Shown: positions 7,872 through 16,142, counted from the first letter of the stretch. The stretch: DNA of 22,499 bases from BOKV01 sp049289295 (GCA_049289295.1 JBATLL010000113.1:1-22499), one strand, 5' to 3'. Notes: generated by a model not told the origin, from the letters alone. Made by a program: numbers and translations.

Positions 7872-8180
7872 ATGCTCAAGATACTCAATAAACTGGTCGT
7901 TGCGATTGCCTTGTTGATACCCATCGCAGCAATGACTTCGACGCAGGCAGATGCTGCCAGGATAAGCAAGGGCGGTCACGCTATGACTGTTTTCAGCAAG
8001 TTCAACCGACAGAAGGCAGCTCCGATTTCGACATACCTTACCGACAAGGAATGCACAGGACTTGGAGGCAAAATCGAAAAATGGGGTAATTGCGCGGATA
8101 AAAGCGGCAATGCGTGCGTCACCACGGATGTCGATGGTGTGAAGCATGGCGTTTGCATTGATAAAGCAATTGCCGAATAA
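7872..8180 (+). CDS. Small secreted four-cysteine protein, paralogue of the preceding gene
   Basis: The protein has 102 residues, with ATG at 7872 after AAAGGA and a 7-base spacer. The signal peptide (LVVAIALLIPIAAM) ends near TQADA-AR, about residue 28. The mature part has PISTYLTDKECTGLGGKI and then three cysteines (GNC, NAC, GVC) in the same order as the neighbour. Shared features are the Tyr-Leu-Thr-x-x-Glu-Cys motif, the (D/G)G(R/K)I turn after it, and a V-C-x-(T/D)-K-A ending. It lies 34 bases after its paralogue, so they are probably one transcript. The function is unknown; a periplasmic or secreted disulfide-stabilised role is all the sequence supports. Confidence 0.72.
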   Translation: MLKILNKLVVAIALLIPIAAMTSTQADAARISKGGHAMTVFSKFNRQKAAPISTYLTDKECTGLGGKIEKWGNCADKSGNACVTTDVDGVKHGVCIDKAIAE

Positions 8181-8532
8181 CGTACTTGATTGGCGTAGCG
8201 CTTCTGGATCTGAGCGCTCGCCAGCCAGTTCGCCAATTTCGATGATGATGCGCCCATCGCTTGTGGGCCAAACTCGTCCTTAAATTCATATCGCAACACC
8301 ACGATAGAAACTTCTATTCAATGTCTCACGTGGGTTCTAAGCCCGCGATTATTGGATTCGGGCAGGCGGGCTAAGTCGGGCTCTTCTGTCACGCTCAATC
8401 CGTTAGCGGCGGAAATGGGAAAACAATGCCCAAAAACGGGCTTCACAAACGCCAAGGGGTGGCACTAAGGATGGCACCAAGTCGGAGCAAAATCCATTTA
8501 ATTAAATAAAACAAGAACATAACAGAAAATTA
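8181..8532. other. Non-coding region between the small-protein operon and tRNA-Ser
   Basis: I see no gene in these 352 bases. A 7-bp inverted repeat (AGCCCGC at about 8340, GCGGGCT at about 8366) lacks a following T-run, so it is a weak terminator candidate. TGGCAC occurs twice within about 20 bases near 8461-8475. The last bases before the tRNA are very AT-rich. If an island ended in tRNA-Ser, its junction would lie in this stretch. Confidence 0.4.
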
Positions 8533-8622
<90 letters not shown>

Positions 8623-8944
8623 AATCCTGTCACCCGTTGGTTGTTCCGGGAGGGTTGAGCGCAGGCCTAGGCCTTTCGCTGGATTGCACCTTGTCGGCCA
8701 ATCCCCGGGCGCCTTCAACCAGGCAGCAACCCGAATTGCCAGGGGGAAGCCCCGCTCCGGCTGGCGCACTATACTTATTGGCGTTCCGCGTTCAAGCGTT
8801 CATTGGCCAAATTCCAAGATAATGCCGCCATTGCAGAAAGCGCGCGCGAGCGCTAGATTCAATCCCGTTCAGCGAGGGGCAGGCTAGATCGCCGAACGGT
8901 CGGTTTCCCGGAGATCCGGCGACGCATTCAAAGGAAATTGTGCA
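8623..8944. other. Intergenic region between tRNA-Ser and the msrA operon
   Basis: These 322 bases must hold the minus-strand tRNA promoter and the plus-strand promoter of the next gene, but I cannot place either with confidence. No protein-coding frame here is convincing. The one crossing the tRNA is the familiar false translation of tRNA sequence. Confidence 0.4.
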
Positions 8945-9268
8945 ATGTTGCGGGCCCTGTTCCGAATAGTCAGCCTCCTGTGCCTGGCCCTGGCGCTGGT
9001 TTCAGGCGTGCTTGATCTCGTTCGTTCGATCGCTGATTCAGCGATGACCTTCACGCCGCTTCACGCCGATTGGTCGCGATTCAGTCCCGATACGCTGGTC
9101 ACTGTACAGCGGCTGATCGTCGATAATCTTCCCGAGTTTTTCTGGAATCCGGTTTTCACCACTTTGCTTGCCGCTCCCAGCTGGGCCGTCTTTGCTGTAC
9201 TGGCCATCCTGTTCGGAATGGGCGCGCGAAACAGGCGGCGCCGGTGGCAGGAAAGCTTCAGGGACTGA
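8945..9268 (+). CDS. Small membrane protein of unknown function upstream of msrA
   Basis: The protein has 107 residues, with ATG at 8945 after AAAGGAA. Two hydrophobic segments are clear: about residues 5-25 (LFRIVSLLCLALALVSGVLD) and about 78-98 (TTLLAAPSWAVFAVLAILFG). Between them lies a polar loop of about 50 residues with WSRFSPDTLVTVQRLI, and a basic tail (RNRRRRWQ) suggests a cytoplasmic C-terminus. Similar short proteins sit beside msrA in rhizobial genomes and have sometimes been annotated as PetM-like, but I see no evidence for a cytochrome role. The next gene starts 10 bases after the stop, so the two are almost certainly co-transcribed. Confidence 0.72.
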   Translation: MLRALFRIVSLLCLALALVSGVLDLVRSIADSAMTFTPLHADWSRFSPDTLVTVQRLIVDNLPEFFWNPVFTTLLAAPSWAVFAVLAILFGMGARNRRRRWQESFRD

Positions 9269-9278
9269 AAGGCGAACA

Positions 9279-9938
9279 ATGTTCCTGCTCGACATGTTCA
9301 ATCACAAGCTGAAACTGCCCGAACCGGCCAGGGCCTTGCAAGGCCGACCTGATCCGCTTCCCACCGCCAGTCACCATTTTGTTTCAGGAAATGCGCTCCA
9401 TCCCCCCTTTCCGAAGGGCATGGAACAGGCGATTTTCGCCATGGGTTGTTTCTGGGGAGCAGAGCGGCTTTTCTGGGAGACTCCCGGCGTATGGGTGACG
9501 GCGGCTGGCTATTGCGGCGGCTTCACACCAAACCCGACCTATCAGGAGACCTGTACTGGTCTGACGGGCCATGCGGAGGCTGTGCGGATTGCCTTTGACC
9601 CTACACTTGTTTCCTACGATCAGCTACTGCAGGCATTCTGGGAAAACCATGATCCCACACAGGGTATGCGCCAGGGAAGTGATGTGGGAACACAGTACCG
9701 GTCGGCGATATTCGCCTGCTCGCCTGCGCAACTGCAATCGGCAATCACGTCACGCAAGGCCTATCAGGCAGCAATCGGTAAGGCAGGTATCAACGCCACC
9801 ATCTCGACGGATGTGCGCGAAGCTCCGGCTTTCTATCCAGCCGATGAATATCACCAGCAATATCTGGCGAAGAACCCGGATAGCCATTGTGCCGTTGCAG
9901 GCATCGGTGTTGTCTGTCCCGGCAAGTCCGCCCGCTGA
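9279..9938 (+). CDS. msrA: Peptide methionine sulfoxide reductase MsrA
   Basis: The protein has 219 residues. The chosen start is ATG at 9279, 10 bases after the preceding gene and preceded by AAAGG; the longer frame from 9168 overlaps that gene. The catalytic motif is GCFWGAERLFW with Cys57. The region GYCGGFTPNPTYQETCTGLTGHAE is typical of the family (given here only as a landmark around residues 74-97). Two cysteines near the end (about 204 and 213, SHC and VVCP) can resolve the disulfide, as in the three-cysteine E. coli type. The enzyme reduces methionine-S-sulfoxide in proteins using thioredoxin. About 45 residues precede the usual core. No export signal is seen, so it is likely cytosolic. 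The gene is convergent with mepA, with three bases between stops. Confidence 0.95.
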   Translation: MFLLDMFNHKLKLPEPARALQGRPDPLPTASHHFVSGNALHPPFPKGMEQAIFAMGCFWGAERLFWETPGVWVTAAGYCGGFTPNPTYQETCTGLTGHAEAVRIAFDPTLVSYDQLLQAFWENHDPTQGMRQGSDVGTQYRSAIFACSPAQLQSAITSRKAYQAAIGKAGINATISTDVREAPAFYPADEYHQQYLAKNPDSHCAVAGIGVVCPGKSAR

Positions 9939-9941
9939 TGG

Positions 9942-11012
9942 TCAGTTACGCGGACGTGGCGTGGGAACCGGTACCTTTGCAACGCTGGAAGTTGGCGCGC
10001 TGGCAGATGCCTTGCTAGCTTCAATGGGCTTGCTTGCCAGGATCGCCATGGGATCAACAGCAGGAATATCGATCTCGGGCGCGTTGAAAGCCGCCGCATT
10101 GATCGGGAATTCAGCCCTTTTTTCATCCATGTCGGATGCATTCAGGATATCGCGGCAGGTTCCTGGAAGATTGGCCAGTGTCAGGTAGCGTGGCTTGGCC
10201 GGCTTGACGGGTTTCGATGGCTTCTTCGGTTTTTTTGGAACGAGACCTTCCTCGAACCACCAGGCCAGTGACTTGTCGCAGCCGTCGGCACTTCCCGTCG
10301 GCTTTTGCGGCTTGCAGTTCGGCGAGCCGGCCGGGCAGCCGATGCGCAGATGGAAGTGATAGTGGTGTCCGTAATAGGGGCGGATCTTGGCCAGCCAGCT
10401 GCGATCCCCGCCAACCGTGTCGCACAGCTTCTTCTTGACGCCGGGATGAACGAGAATTCTCTCCACTTCGCGGAAAGAGGCCGCATCGCGCAGCAGCTTC
10501 ATGTGTGCCTGGGTCCAGCGCGCGTCGTCGACATAGAAGGAATTCTTCTTCAGCACGGATATGGCACTGAGATCTTCACGATCCCGATAGTTCAGTCTCT
10601 GGTCCGGCATCGGTGTGAACCATATGTCGGCATCTAGTCCCACTTGGTGGGATGCATGCCCGGTCAGCATTGGGCCACCGCGTGGCTGGGACATGTCTCC
10701 AACCATCAGGCCGTTCCAGCCGTCCCGTTTTGCCTTTGTAGACAATTGCTCGATTACCCGCAGCAGGTCGGGATGGCCCCAGCGCCGGTTTCTCGACAGG
10801 CGCATGACCTGCCAGTCCGGTCCGTCCACTGGCAATGCCATCGCGCCAGCTATGCAGCCTTTCGAATAGAACCCGACAGCCTGCGGTTTCATGTTTGCAG
10901 GCAGTGCCTTGGACCCGAAAAGCTCCTTGGCCGCCGGTTCGCCGAGTGCCGGGCTGGCGGCGAGCATCAATATCGCCAATGCCCGCAGAAAATGTCCCGA
11001 TATCCTGACCAT
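9942..11012 (-). CDS. mepA: Penicillin-insensitive murein endopeptidase
   Basis: The protein has 356 residues. It begins with a signal peptide (residues 1-24, LRALAILMLAASPALG), so it acts in the periplasm. The zinc motif GHASHQVGLDADIW supplies His122 and Asp129, and GHHYHFHLRI supplies His221, matching the metal ligands of E. coli MepA, a LAS-type peptidase. It cleaves D-alanyl-meso-diaminopimelate cross-links in peptidoglycan. After the catalytic domain comes a Lys/Pro-rich stretch near residues 258-274 (repeats of KP) and a C-terminal tail of about 80 residues ending in TPRPRN. The tail is not part of the E. coli enzyme and may bind the wall or a partner. The gene is divergent from the M48 protease gene and convergent with msrA. 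Confidence 0.94.
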   Translation of the reverse strand: MVRISGHFLRALAILMLAASPALGEPAAKELFGSKALPANMKPQAVGFYSKGCIAGAMALPVDGPDWQVMRLSRNRRWGHPDLLRVIEQLSTKAKRDGWNGLMVGDMSQPRGGPMLTGHASHQVGLDADIWFTPMPDQRLNYRDREDLSAISVLKKNSFYVDDARWTQAHMKLLRDAASFREVERILVHPGVKKKLCDTVGGDRSWLAKIRPYYGHHYHFHLRIGCPAGSPNCKPQKPTGSADGCDKSLAWWFEEGLVPKKPKKPSKPVKPAKPRYLTLANLPGTCRDILNASDMDEKRAEFPINAAAFNAPEIDIPAVDPMAILASKPIEASKASASAPTSSVAKVPVPTPRPRN

Positions 11013-11208
11013 GGCCCCAGTCCGCTTGTTGCGCCGTCAAGGCGTTGATATTCCATTCAAGCCGTTTGCAATTCGTTAACCAGTCTGGATTTGGTTTCAG
11101 CAATCGCCATATGTGAATCTGTTGCCGCATAATGGCAGCAAACTTGGCTGAAAGGTGGCAGGCTTATCCTCCACACTTCATCTAGCAACAAGGTTTCACG
11201 GACAAGCC

Positions 11209-12348
11209 ATGATGGAAGCAGTTCGCATCGACCCTCTCGTGGGCAGGCAGCACGCCTGGCTCAACAACCTGCACACGCTATTGCTGGTAGCAGGATCGCT
11301 GACCTTGCTTGCAGTGTCGGCCTGGGTCTTTTTTGGCGCTGTCGGCATAGTCTATGCAGCAATTTTCGGCGGTGTCTCGCTCTTCATGGCCAGCCGCGTC
11401 TCCCCGGCAATGGTACTGCGCATGTACAAGGCGATGCCGGTGGATCGCGAGCGTTTTCCGGCCGGTCACGCGATACTGGATGAACTGACAACGCGAAGCG
11501 GTCTCGCCATGCGGCCAAAGCTCTATGTGTTGCCCTCCAACATGATGAATGCCTTTGCGGTGGGGCGCATTGGAGACAGTGCAATCTGTCTGACCGACAA
11601 GCTGATCCGCTCGCTGACCCAGCGTGAACTGGCCGGTGTGATGGCGCATGAGATCACCCATATCCGCAACGAGGATGTGCGCGTCATGTCCATAGCGGAC
11701 ATGGTGAGCCGGTTCACTTCGGCAATGTCGACATTCGGCATGATTTCGCTGTTCATCAATTTGCCGTCAATCCTGCTTGGCGGCGAGGCATCCATTCCCT
11801 GGTTTGCGGTCCTTCTGCTGATATTTGCGCCGACGATTGGCGGATTGCTCCAGATGGCGCTTTCCCGCTCCCGCGAATATGACGCCGACCTCGGCGCCGT
11901 CCTCCTGACCGGTGATCCGGATGGATTGGCTTCTGCCCTGCTGAAGCTGGAAAAGGCACAATCGCGGCATTGGGAGGGCCTGGTTCTCCCCGGTGGGCGC
12001 GTCCCTGCACCTTCTGTCCTGCGGACTCATCCGCTGACCTCCGAACGCATTGCCAGGCTTGAAGCTCTCAAGAGCGGCGGTCAGGGTGTCGAAATGCCCG
12101 CACCAGAGCCAGTGCAGGCCGACACCGCAACCGCGCGGCGGCGTCAGGGTTCCGTGCCAAGCATTCGTCCCAGATGGGGAAGGGGTGAGGAATCGAGATA
12201 TTCCGACTACGCTTCGCTGCTCAACGCAAACACGCCCGAACCGGTTGTGCGTTCGAGTGATGCCGATTGCATCGCATGCGACAAGTCGATCAATTCGCCA
12301 ACCGGCAAGCCGCGCATCCGCGTCACGCGTGGTGGGGTCTGGTGGTAG
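11209..12348 (+). CDS. Membrane-bound M48 family zinc metalloprotease (HtpX-like)
   Basis: From ATG at 11209 the protein has 379 residues. A GTG at 11155 would add 18 residues, but related proteins start close to the DPLxxRxH motif seen just after 11209, so I prefer the ATG; neither has a strong ribosome site. Two hydrophobic segments (about residues 25-45 and 45-65) precede the catalytic domain, and another pair follows the motif. MAHEITHIRNED gives the HExxH zinc site (His147, Glu148, His151), and Glu223 in SREYDADL is the third ligand. The family degrades damaged or misfolded membrane proteins from the cytoplasmic side. A tail of about 80 residues with a Cys-x-x-Cys (DADCIACDK) and GGVWW end lies beyond the peptidase. 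It is convergent with dnaN, four bases between stops. Confidence 0.88.
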   Translation: MMEAVRIDPLVGRQHAWLNNLHTLLLVAGSLTLLAVSAWVFFGAVGIVYAAIFGGVSLFMASRVSPAMVLRMYKAMPVDRERFPAGHAILDELTTRSGLAMRPKLYVLPSNMMNAFAVGRIGDSAICLTDKLIRSLTQRELAGVMAHEITHIRNEDVRVMSIADMVSRFTSAMSTFGMISLFINLPSILLGGEASIPWFAVLLLIFAPTIGGLLQMALSRSREYDADLGAVLLTGDPDGLASALLKLEKAQSRHWEGLVLPGGRVPAPSVLRTHPLTSERIARLEALKSGGQGVEMPAPEPVQADTATARRRQGSVPSIRPRWGRGEESRYSDYASLLNANTPEPVVRSSDADCIACDKSINSPTGKPRIRVTRGGVWW

Positions 12349-12352
12349 GTCG

Positions 12353-13471
12353 TCAGACCCGCATCGGCATCAGAACGTAGATCGCACCACTTTCCGCTGA
12401 ATCGCGAATGAGTGTCGGCGATCCTGGATCTGCGAGCATGAAGATTGTCTCTTCACCCGTCAGCTGATTGGTGATGTCGAGCAGGTAGCGCGAGTTGAAA
12501 CCGATCTCGATCGGCGCCGCCGTATAGCCAACCGACATTTCTTCCGTGGCGCTGCCCGAGTCGGGATTATTAACGGTAAGAACCAGCGATCCGTCGGACA
12601 GTTGCAATTTGACCGCGCGGCCGCGCTCCGACGATATCGTTGAAACCCGGTCAACAGCGCTCGCAAACGTGGCGCGGTCCATGACCAGCTGCTTGTCGTT
12701 TCCAGCGGGAATGACGCGATTATAGTCGGGGAATGTGCCGTCGATCAGCTTGGAAGTCAGGATCACCTGACCGACCGTGATGCGTATCTTCGTCTCTGAC
12801 AGTTCAATGGTAACGCTCGAATCTGGATCTTCCACCAGTTTCTGGATTTCACCGACAGCCTTGCGGGGAACGATAACGCCCGGCATGCCTTCGCAGCCTG
12901 CTGGCGCTTCAATCTGCGCGCGTGCAAGACGGTGCCCGTCAGTGGCAACGGCGCGAAGGTGAAGTTCACCCTGCTCTTCCACCGAATGAAGATAGATGCC
13001 GTTCAGATAGTAGCGCGTCTCCTCGGTCGAAATCGCGAACTGCGTGTGTTCGATCAGCCCGGCAAGTGCCTTTGCGCCGATTCGGAATGTATGGGTGAAA
13101 TCACCTGCGGTGATATCGGGAAAATCACTTTCAGGCAGCATCTGCAGGGTAAAGCGGGAACGCCCTGCATTGACTTTCAGCGAACCACTGTCGCCATCGG
13201 TTGCCAGCAGAACCTCCGAGCCATCGGGCAGCTTGCGCACAATGTCGTAAAGCATGTGGGCAGGAACCGTGGTTGCTCCGGCCTGTTCCACCATGGCCGG
13301 CACCTTTTCGAAGACTTCCAGGTCCAGATCGGTCGCCTTGAGGTGCAGTTCACTGCCTTCCGCGCGGATCAGCACGTTGGAAAGGATTGGTATCGTGTTG
13401 CGGCGCTCCACGACCCGATGGACGTGGTTGAGCGATTTGAGGAGGTTGGATCTCTCTATTGTAACACGCAT
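12353..13471 (-). CDS. dnaN: DNA polymerase III beta subunit (sliding clamp)
   Basis: The protein has 372 residues, the usual length. It begins MRVTIERSNLLKSLNHVHRVVERRNTIPIL in family fashion (residues 1-30 as landmark), has TDLDLEV near residue 48, ATDGHRLA near residue 175, and ends with YVLMPMRV, the hallmark C-terminus of the clamp. It forms the ring that tethers the replicative polymerase and other repair factors to DNA. It follows dnaA on the same strand, but 267 bases and a terminator-like hairpin lie between them, so it probably has its own promoter. recF, often next in other bacteria, is absent here; an M48 protease gene faces it instead. Confidence 0.98.
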   Translation of the reverse strand: MRVTIERSNLLKSLNHVHRVVERRNTIPILSNVLIRAEGSELHLKATDLDLEVFEKVPAMVEQAGATTVPAHMLYDIVRKLPDGSEVLLATDGDSGSLKVNAGRSRFTLQMLPESDFPDITAGDFTHTFRIGAKALAGLIEHTQFAISTEETRYYLNGIYLHSVEEQGELHLRAVATDGHRLARAQIEAPAGCEGMPGVIVPRKAVGEIQKLVEDPDSSVTIELSETKIRITVGQVILTSKLIDGTFPDYNRVIPAGNDKQLVMDRATFASAVDRVSTISSERGRAVKLQLSDGSLVLTVNNPDSGSATEEMSVGYTAAPIEIGFNSRYLLDITNQLTGEETIFMLADPGSPTLIRDSAESGAIYVLMPMRV

Positions 13472-13695
13472 GGATCGATACTTTCAGCTTTCGGTACGTG
13501 CTGGCGACGCACCGACCTTGCATTTCCGCCAATCTGCGGTGGCTGGTGAACACAGACACATTCGCGGCGTGACGACGCAAGCCCCCGCACCATTGAACGT
13601 GATCAACCTAGACTGACAAGAAATGACGGCATTTTGCAAGTGGTGCGATCCGATTGCGCGTCTACCCGTCGACGCTTCGCGCACCATTGCTGGGG

Positions 13696-13723
13696 AAAAC
13701 CGTCCGGCACCCGGGCCGGACGG
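13696..13723 (-). terminator. Intrinsic terminator after dnaA
   Basis: CCGTCCGGC (13700-13708) pairs perfectly with GCCGGACGG (13715-13723). On the minus strand the 9-bp stem is followed by TTTTCCCC. It lies about 15 bases past the dnaA stop and separates dnaA from dnaN. Confidence 0.75.
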
Positions 13724-13738
13724 GATCAGCCTGTCGTC

Positions 13739-15397
13739 TCAATCGAGAATGAGGCGCTTGAGCAACTCGATCTCGCGTGCCAGTTTCTGGTCCTGGCTGA
13801 CCAGTTCCTCCACCTTGCGCACGGCATGCAGGACTGTTGTGTGATCTCTGCCGCCAAATCTTCGCCCGATTTCCGGCAGTGATCGCGGGGTCATCACCTT
13901 GGCCAGATACATGGCTATCTGGCGAGGCCTCACGATAACGCGCGTGCGACGGTTGGAGAGCAGGTCGTTCTTGCTCACCGAAAACTGCCTGGCGACAATT
14001 CGCTGGATATCCTCGATCCTTACCCGCTTGGCATCCGCTGACCGGACCAGATGACCGAGCATCTTGTCCAGATCCTCGAAACTCATCGTGCCTTCGCAGA
14101 AACGGTGCTGCACGAGCAGCTGATTGAACGCACCTTCAACGTCCCGACCGCTGGTTGTCACCTGCCTTGCAACATAGTGGCGGATGTCTTCGGGAATATC
14201 GAGACCGGGCTGCTCCGTTTTTGCCGCTTCGTAACGCGCGGCAAGAATGGCCTTGCGTGTCTCATAGTCCGGCGCTTCAACTTCCAGCGTCACGCCGCCT
14301 TTCAGTCTCGAACGAACGCGTTCATCCAGACTTTCGAGCTCCGCAGGCGGGCGGTCCGCTGCTACGACCACCTGTCGGGCGCTGTCGATCAACTCATTGA
14401 GCAGGTGGCAGAATTCGGCCTGGATTGCCTTGCCCTGCAGGAACTGCATGTCGTCGATCAGCAGCAGGTCGATATCTCGAAGCGATTCCTTCAGCGAAAG
14501 GGCGGTCTGGTCTCTGATCGCCGTAGCAAAGCGCCACATGAAATACTCCGCTGTCAGATAAAGCACCTTCTTGGCAGGGTCCTTGCCGCGTGCTTCCCAA
14601 GCTATTGCCTGCAGGAGATGGGTTTTGCCCAGGCCAACCGATGCATGAATGAAAAGCGGGTTGAAGCGGACCGAACCCTGCTCATCCTCCGCAACGGTGC
14701 GTGCCGCCGCATAGGCCATCCGGTTCGACTTGCCTTCGATGAAGGTTGCGAATCGATGCCTTGAATCAAGCGGAGAACCGGCAAAGCCACTGGCAGCGTG
14801 CGTACGCTCGCTGGTACCCCATTGGCCATTCGAAACGCGTCCAGTCGGCTTGGCGACCGGGACAGCGGGCGTGATCTTGCCCTTCTCTTCGCCACTCGAT
14901 GCACCCGGCTGCATGGCGGCCTGCACCGAAGGAGCAATCCGGTTGTGGCGCACCGCGCTGCGAACAACGATGTCGACACGAAGGATCGATGGATTCTGCT
15001 CCTGCCACAGCTCGGTCAGAAGCGTGCGGTAATGGCTGGATATCCAGGTCTTGAGAAAAGCAGTCGGAACTGAGTGGAGTGCAACGCCACCGGTCGTTGA
15101 TTCAAGTTTCATGCGCCCGAACCAGGAATTGAAGACTTCAGTGCCCAGCCGGGCCTGCAATTGGGTGCGAACCTTGGTCCAATGTTCAGAAGCGGCACCG
15201 TCGGCAGCCTGCGCATGGCCTTCCGGCTCCGGATTGGCTCTGCCGCGATCCGGCTTCGCCGCAACGGTCTCGGCCGTTACTGCCTGTCTTGCCTGCGATC
15301 CCATCTTGCGTGTGGCGGGAATATTGCTCGCCGCGAGCCGGTTGGCTCCACCCATTCCACGCTCGGATTCCGGTCCGCCGATCGCCTGCCGTGCCAT
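13739..15397 (-). CDS. dnaA: Chromosomal replication initiator DnaA
   Basis: The protein has 552 residues. The start at 15395-15397 is chosen because GAGGAGG lies nine bases upstream; the frame continues to 15499. Domain I begins near residue 73 (WTKVRTQLQARLG). The AAA+ domain has Walker A ASVGLGKTHL (Lys258) and Walker B LLLIDDMQFL (Asp315, Asp316). Domain IV ends the protein with IVRPRQIAMYLAKVMTPRSL and the GGRDHTTVLHA signature that reads DnaA boxes. It opens the origin and loads the helicase. About 70 residues of Ala/Arg/Glu-rich, low-complexity sequence precede domain I, longer than usual for the family. Downstream is a terminator. Upstream lies a long region with a CtrA site, suggesting cell-cycle control. 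Confidence 0.97.
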   Translation of the reverse strand: MARQAIGGPESERGMGGANRLAASNIPATRKMGSQARQAVTAETVAAKPDRGRANPEPEGHAQAADGAASEHWTKVRTQLQARLGTEVFNSWFGRMKLESTTGGVALHSVPTAFLKTWISSHYRTLLTELWQEQNPSILRVDIVVRSAVRHNRIAPSVQAAMQPGASSGEEKGKITPAVPVAKPTGRVSNGQWGTSERTHAASGFAGSPLDSRHRFATFIEGKSNRMAYAAARTVAEDEQGSVRFNPLFIHASVGLGKTHLLQAIAWEARGKDPAKKVLYLTAEYFMWRFATAIRDQTALSLKESLRDIDLLLIDDMQFLQGKAIQAEFCHLLNELIDSARQVVVAADRPPAELESLDERVRSRLKGGVTLEVEAPDYETRKAILAARYEAAKTEQPGLDIPEDIRHYVARQVTTSGRDVEGAFNQLLVQHRFCEGTMSFEDLDKMLGHLVRSADAKRVRIEDIQRIVARQFSVSKNDLLSNRRTRVIVRPRQIAMYLAKVMTPRSLPEIGRRFGGRDHTTVLHAVRKVEELVSQDQKLAREIELLKRLILD

Positions 15398-15406
15398 TTC
15401 TGTCAG

Positions 15407-15413
15407 CCTCCTC
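15407..15413 (-). promoter_or_regulatory. Ribosome binding site deciding the dnaA start
   Basis: On the minus strand this reads GAGGAGG, nine bases before the ATG at 15395-15397. It is the strongest such site in this stretch and supports the 552-residue form over the 586-residue one. Confidence 0.75.
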
Positions 15414-15778
15414 AGTTCATTTCTGTTCGCCTTCCCCGAAAAGGGAGAGCGTCGCAACGCGATACCTTTGCTGCTTTCGCCAGGATCAGGACAAGGCAAA
15501 CCCGTTCACGCGCGCCGCCTGGCACGAATGTTGGCTTCGAAAACCTTGTTACTGACACCTGAACAAGCAGGCAGGGATATCCCAGACAGAACGACAACAT
15601 GCGCGACTTGAAGATCGCGGATCAGCCAGCGAAAAACATCAGCAGAAAACGCATTGCGCCCCGAGGGCACAAGAATACGCATGATGTTTACGCTGGCAGA
15701 ACGGTGGCTTGGAGCCCCCCTGTTGCCGTTCTGGAAATGACCTTACACAGCGCTCCACGGGCGTTCAACACGTCTTGC

Positions 15779-15793
15779 TTAACAGAAGATTAA
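15779..15793. promoter_or_regulatory. CtrA binding site (TTAA-N7-TTAA)
   Basis: The bases TTAACAGAAGATTAA match the CtrA consensus exactly, including the seven-base spacing. TTAA is rare in this GC-rich window (about nine places), so the match is unlikely to be chance. It lies about 380 bases upstream of the dnaA start. Confidence 0.65.
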
Positions 15794-15978
15794 TGTGGCC
15801 CTGCGACGTTTTTTTTTGGCTCCCAGGTTCGCCTGTAGTGGGCTGCTATATGCTTGTGAATCAAGGGTTTTGGTCCAGATCAGCGCTGGTGGTAATCATT
15901 TTGCGGCGCCGAAATTTTTTTTTTGCTGCAGGGCGTCTTGACTCAAGATTTTCCCTTTAGATTCAGTGGCGCAACATT

Positions 15979-15987
15979 TTTTCCACA
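15979..15987. promoter_or_regulatory. Putative DnaA box TTTTCCACA
   Basis: TTTTCCACA fits the relaxed consensus TTWTNCACA and differs from the strong box TTATCCACA at one base. It sits in the AT-rich part of the dnaA-rpsT gap. A single box is weak evidence by itself. Confidence 0.45.
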
Positions 15988-16116
15988 GGCAACATAGGGC
16001 TAAGCCTTTGAAAACAATAGAAAAATATTGGTAGGAAAAAAGTCCGTCAACCAACTGCGACTAAACTGTGACAGTAGAATTTCGTACAAAAAAATTCCCA
16101 AAATATTAAGTCGGCA

Positions 16117-16142
16117 ACAAAAAACCCGGCACGGGCCGGGTT
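16117..16142 (-). terminator. Intrinsic terminator of rpsT
   Basis: AACCCGGC (16123-16130) pairs with GCCGGGTT (16135-16142) around a four-base loop. On the minus strand the stem is followed by a run of six T and GTT. It lies about 45 bases past the rpsT stop. Confidence 0.9.

Larger units (their letters stand above)
15414..16116. other. Long dnaA-rpsT intergenic region, AT-rich: candidate dnaA control region or origin
   Basis: No convincing gene lies here. The part from about 15780 to 16116 is strikingly AT-rich for this genome, with runs of nine T (15809-15817) and ten T (15915-15924). It contains a perfect CtrA-type site, one good DnaA-box match, a weak one (TGTGAATCA, 15856-15864), and three GANTC sites at 15858, 15940 and 15960. 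These are the elements expected in a cell-cycle-controlled dnaA promoter or an origin in alphaproteobacteria. Only one good DnaA box is seen, so the origin role is uncertain. Confidence 0.5.

Noticed and set aside
15599..15960. Short plus-strand open frames in the dnaA-rpsT gap
   Set aside because: They lack ribosome sites and recognisable products, and cover the CtrA site and T-runs that fit a regulatory region.
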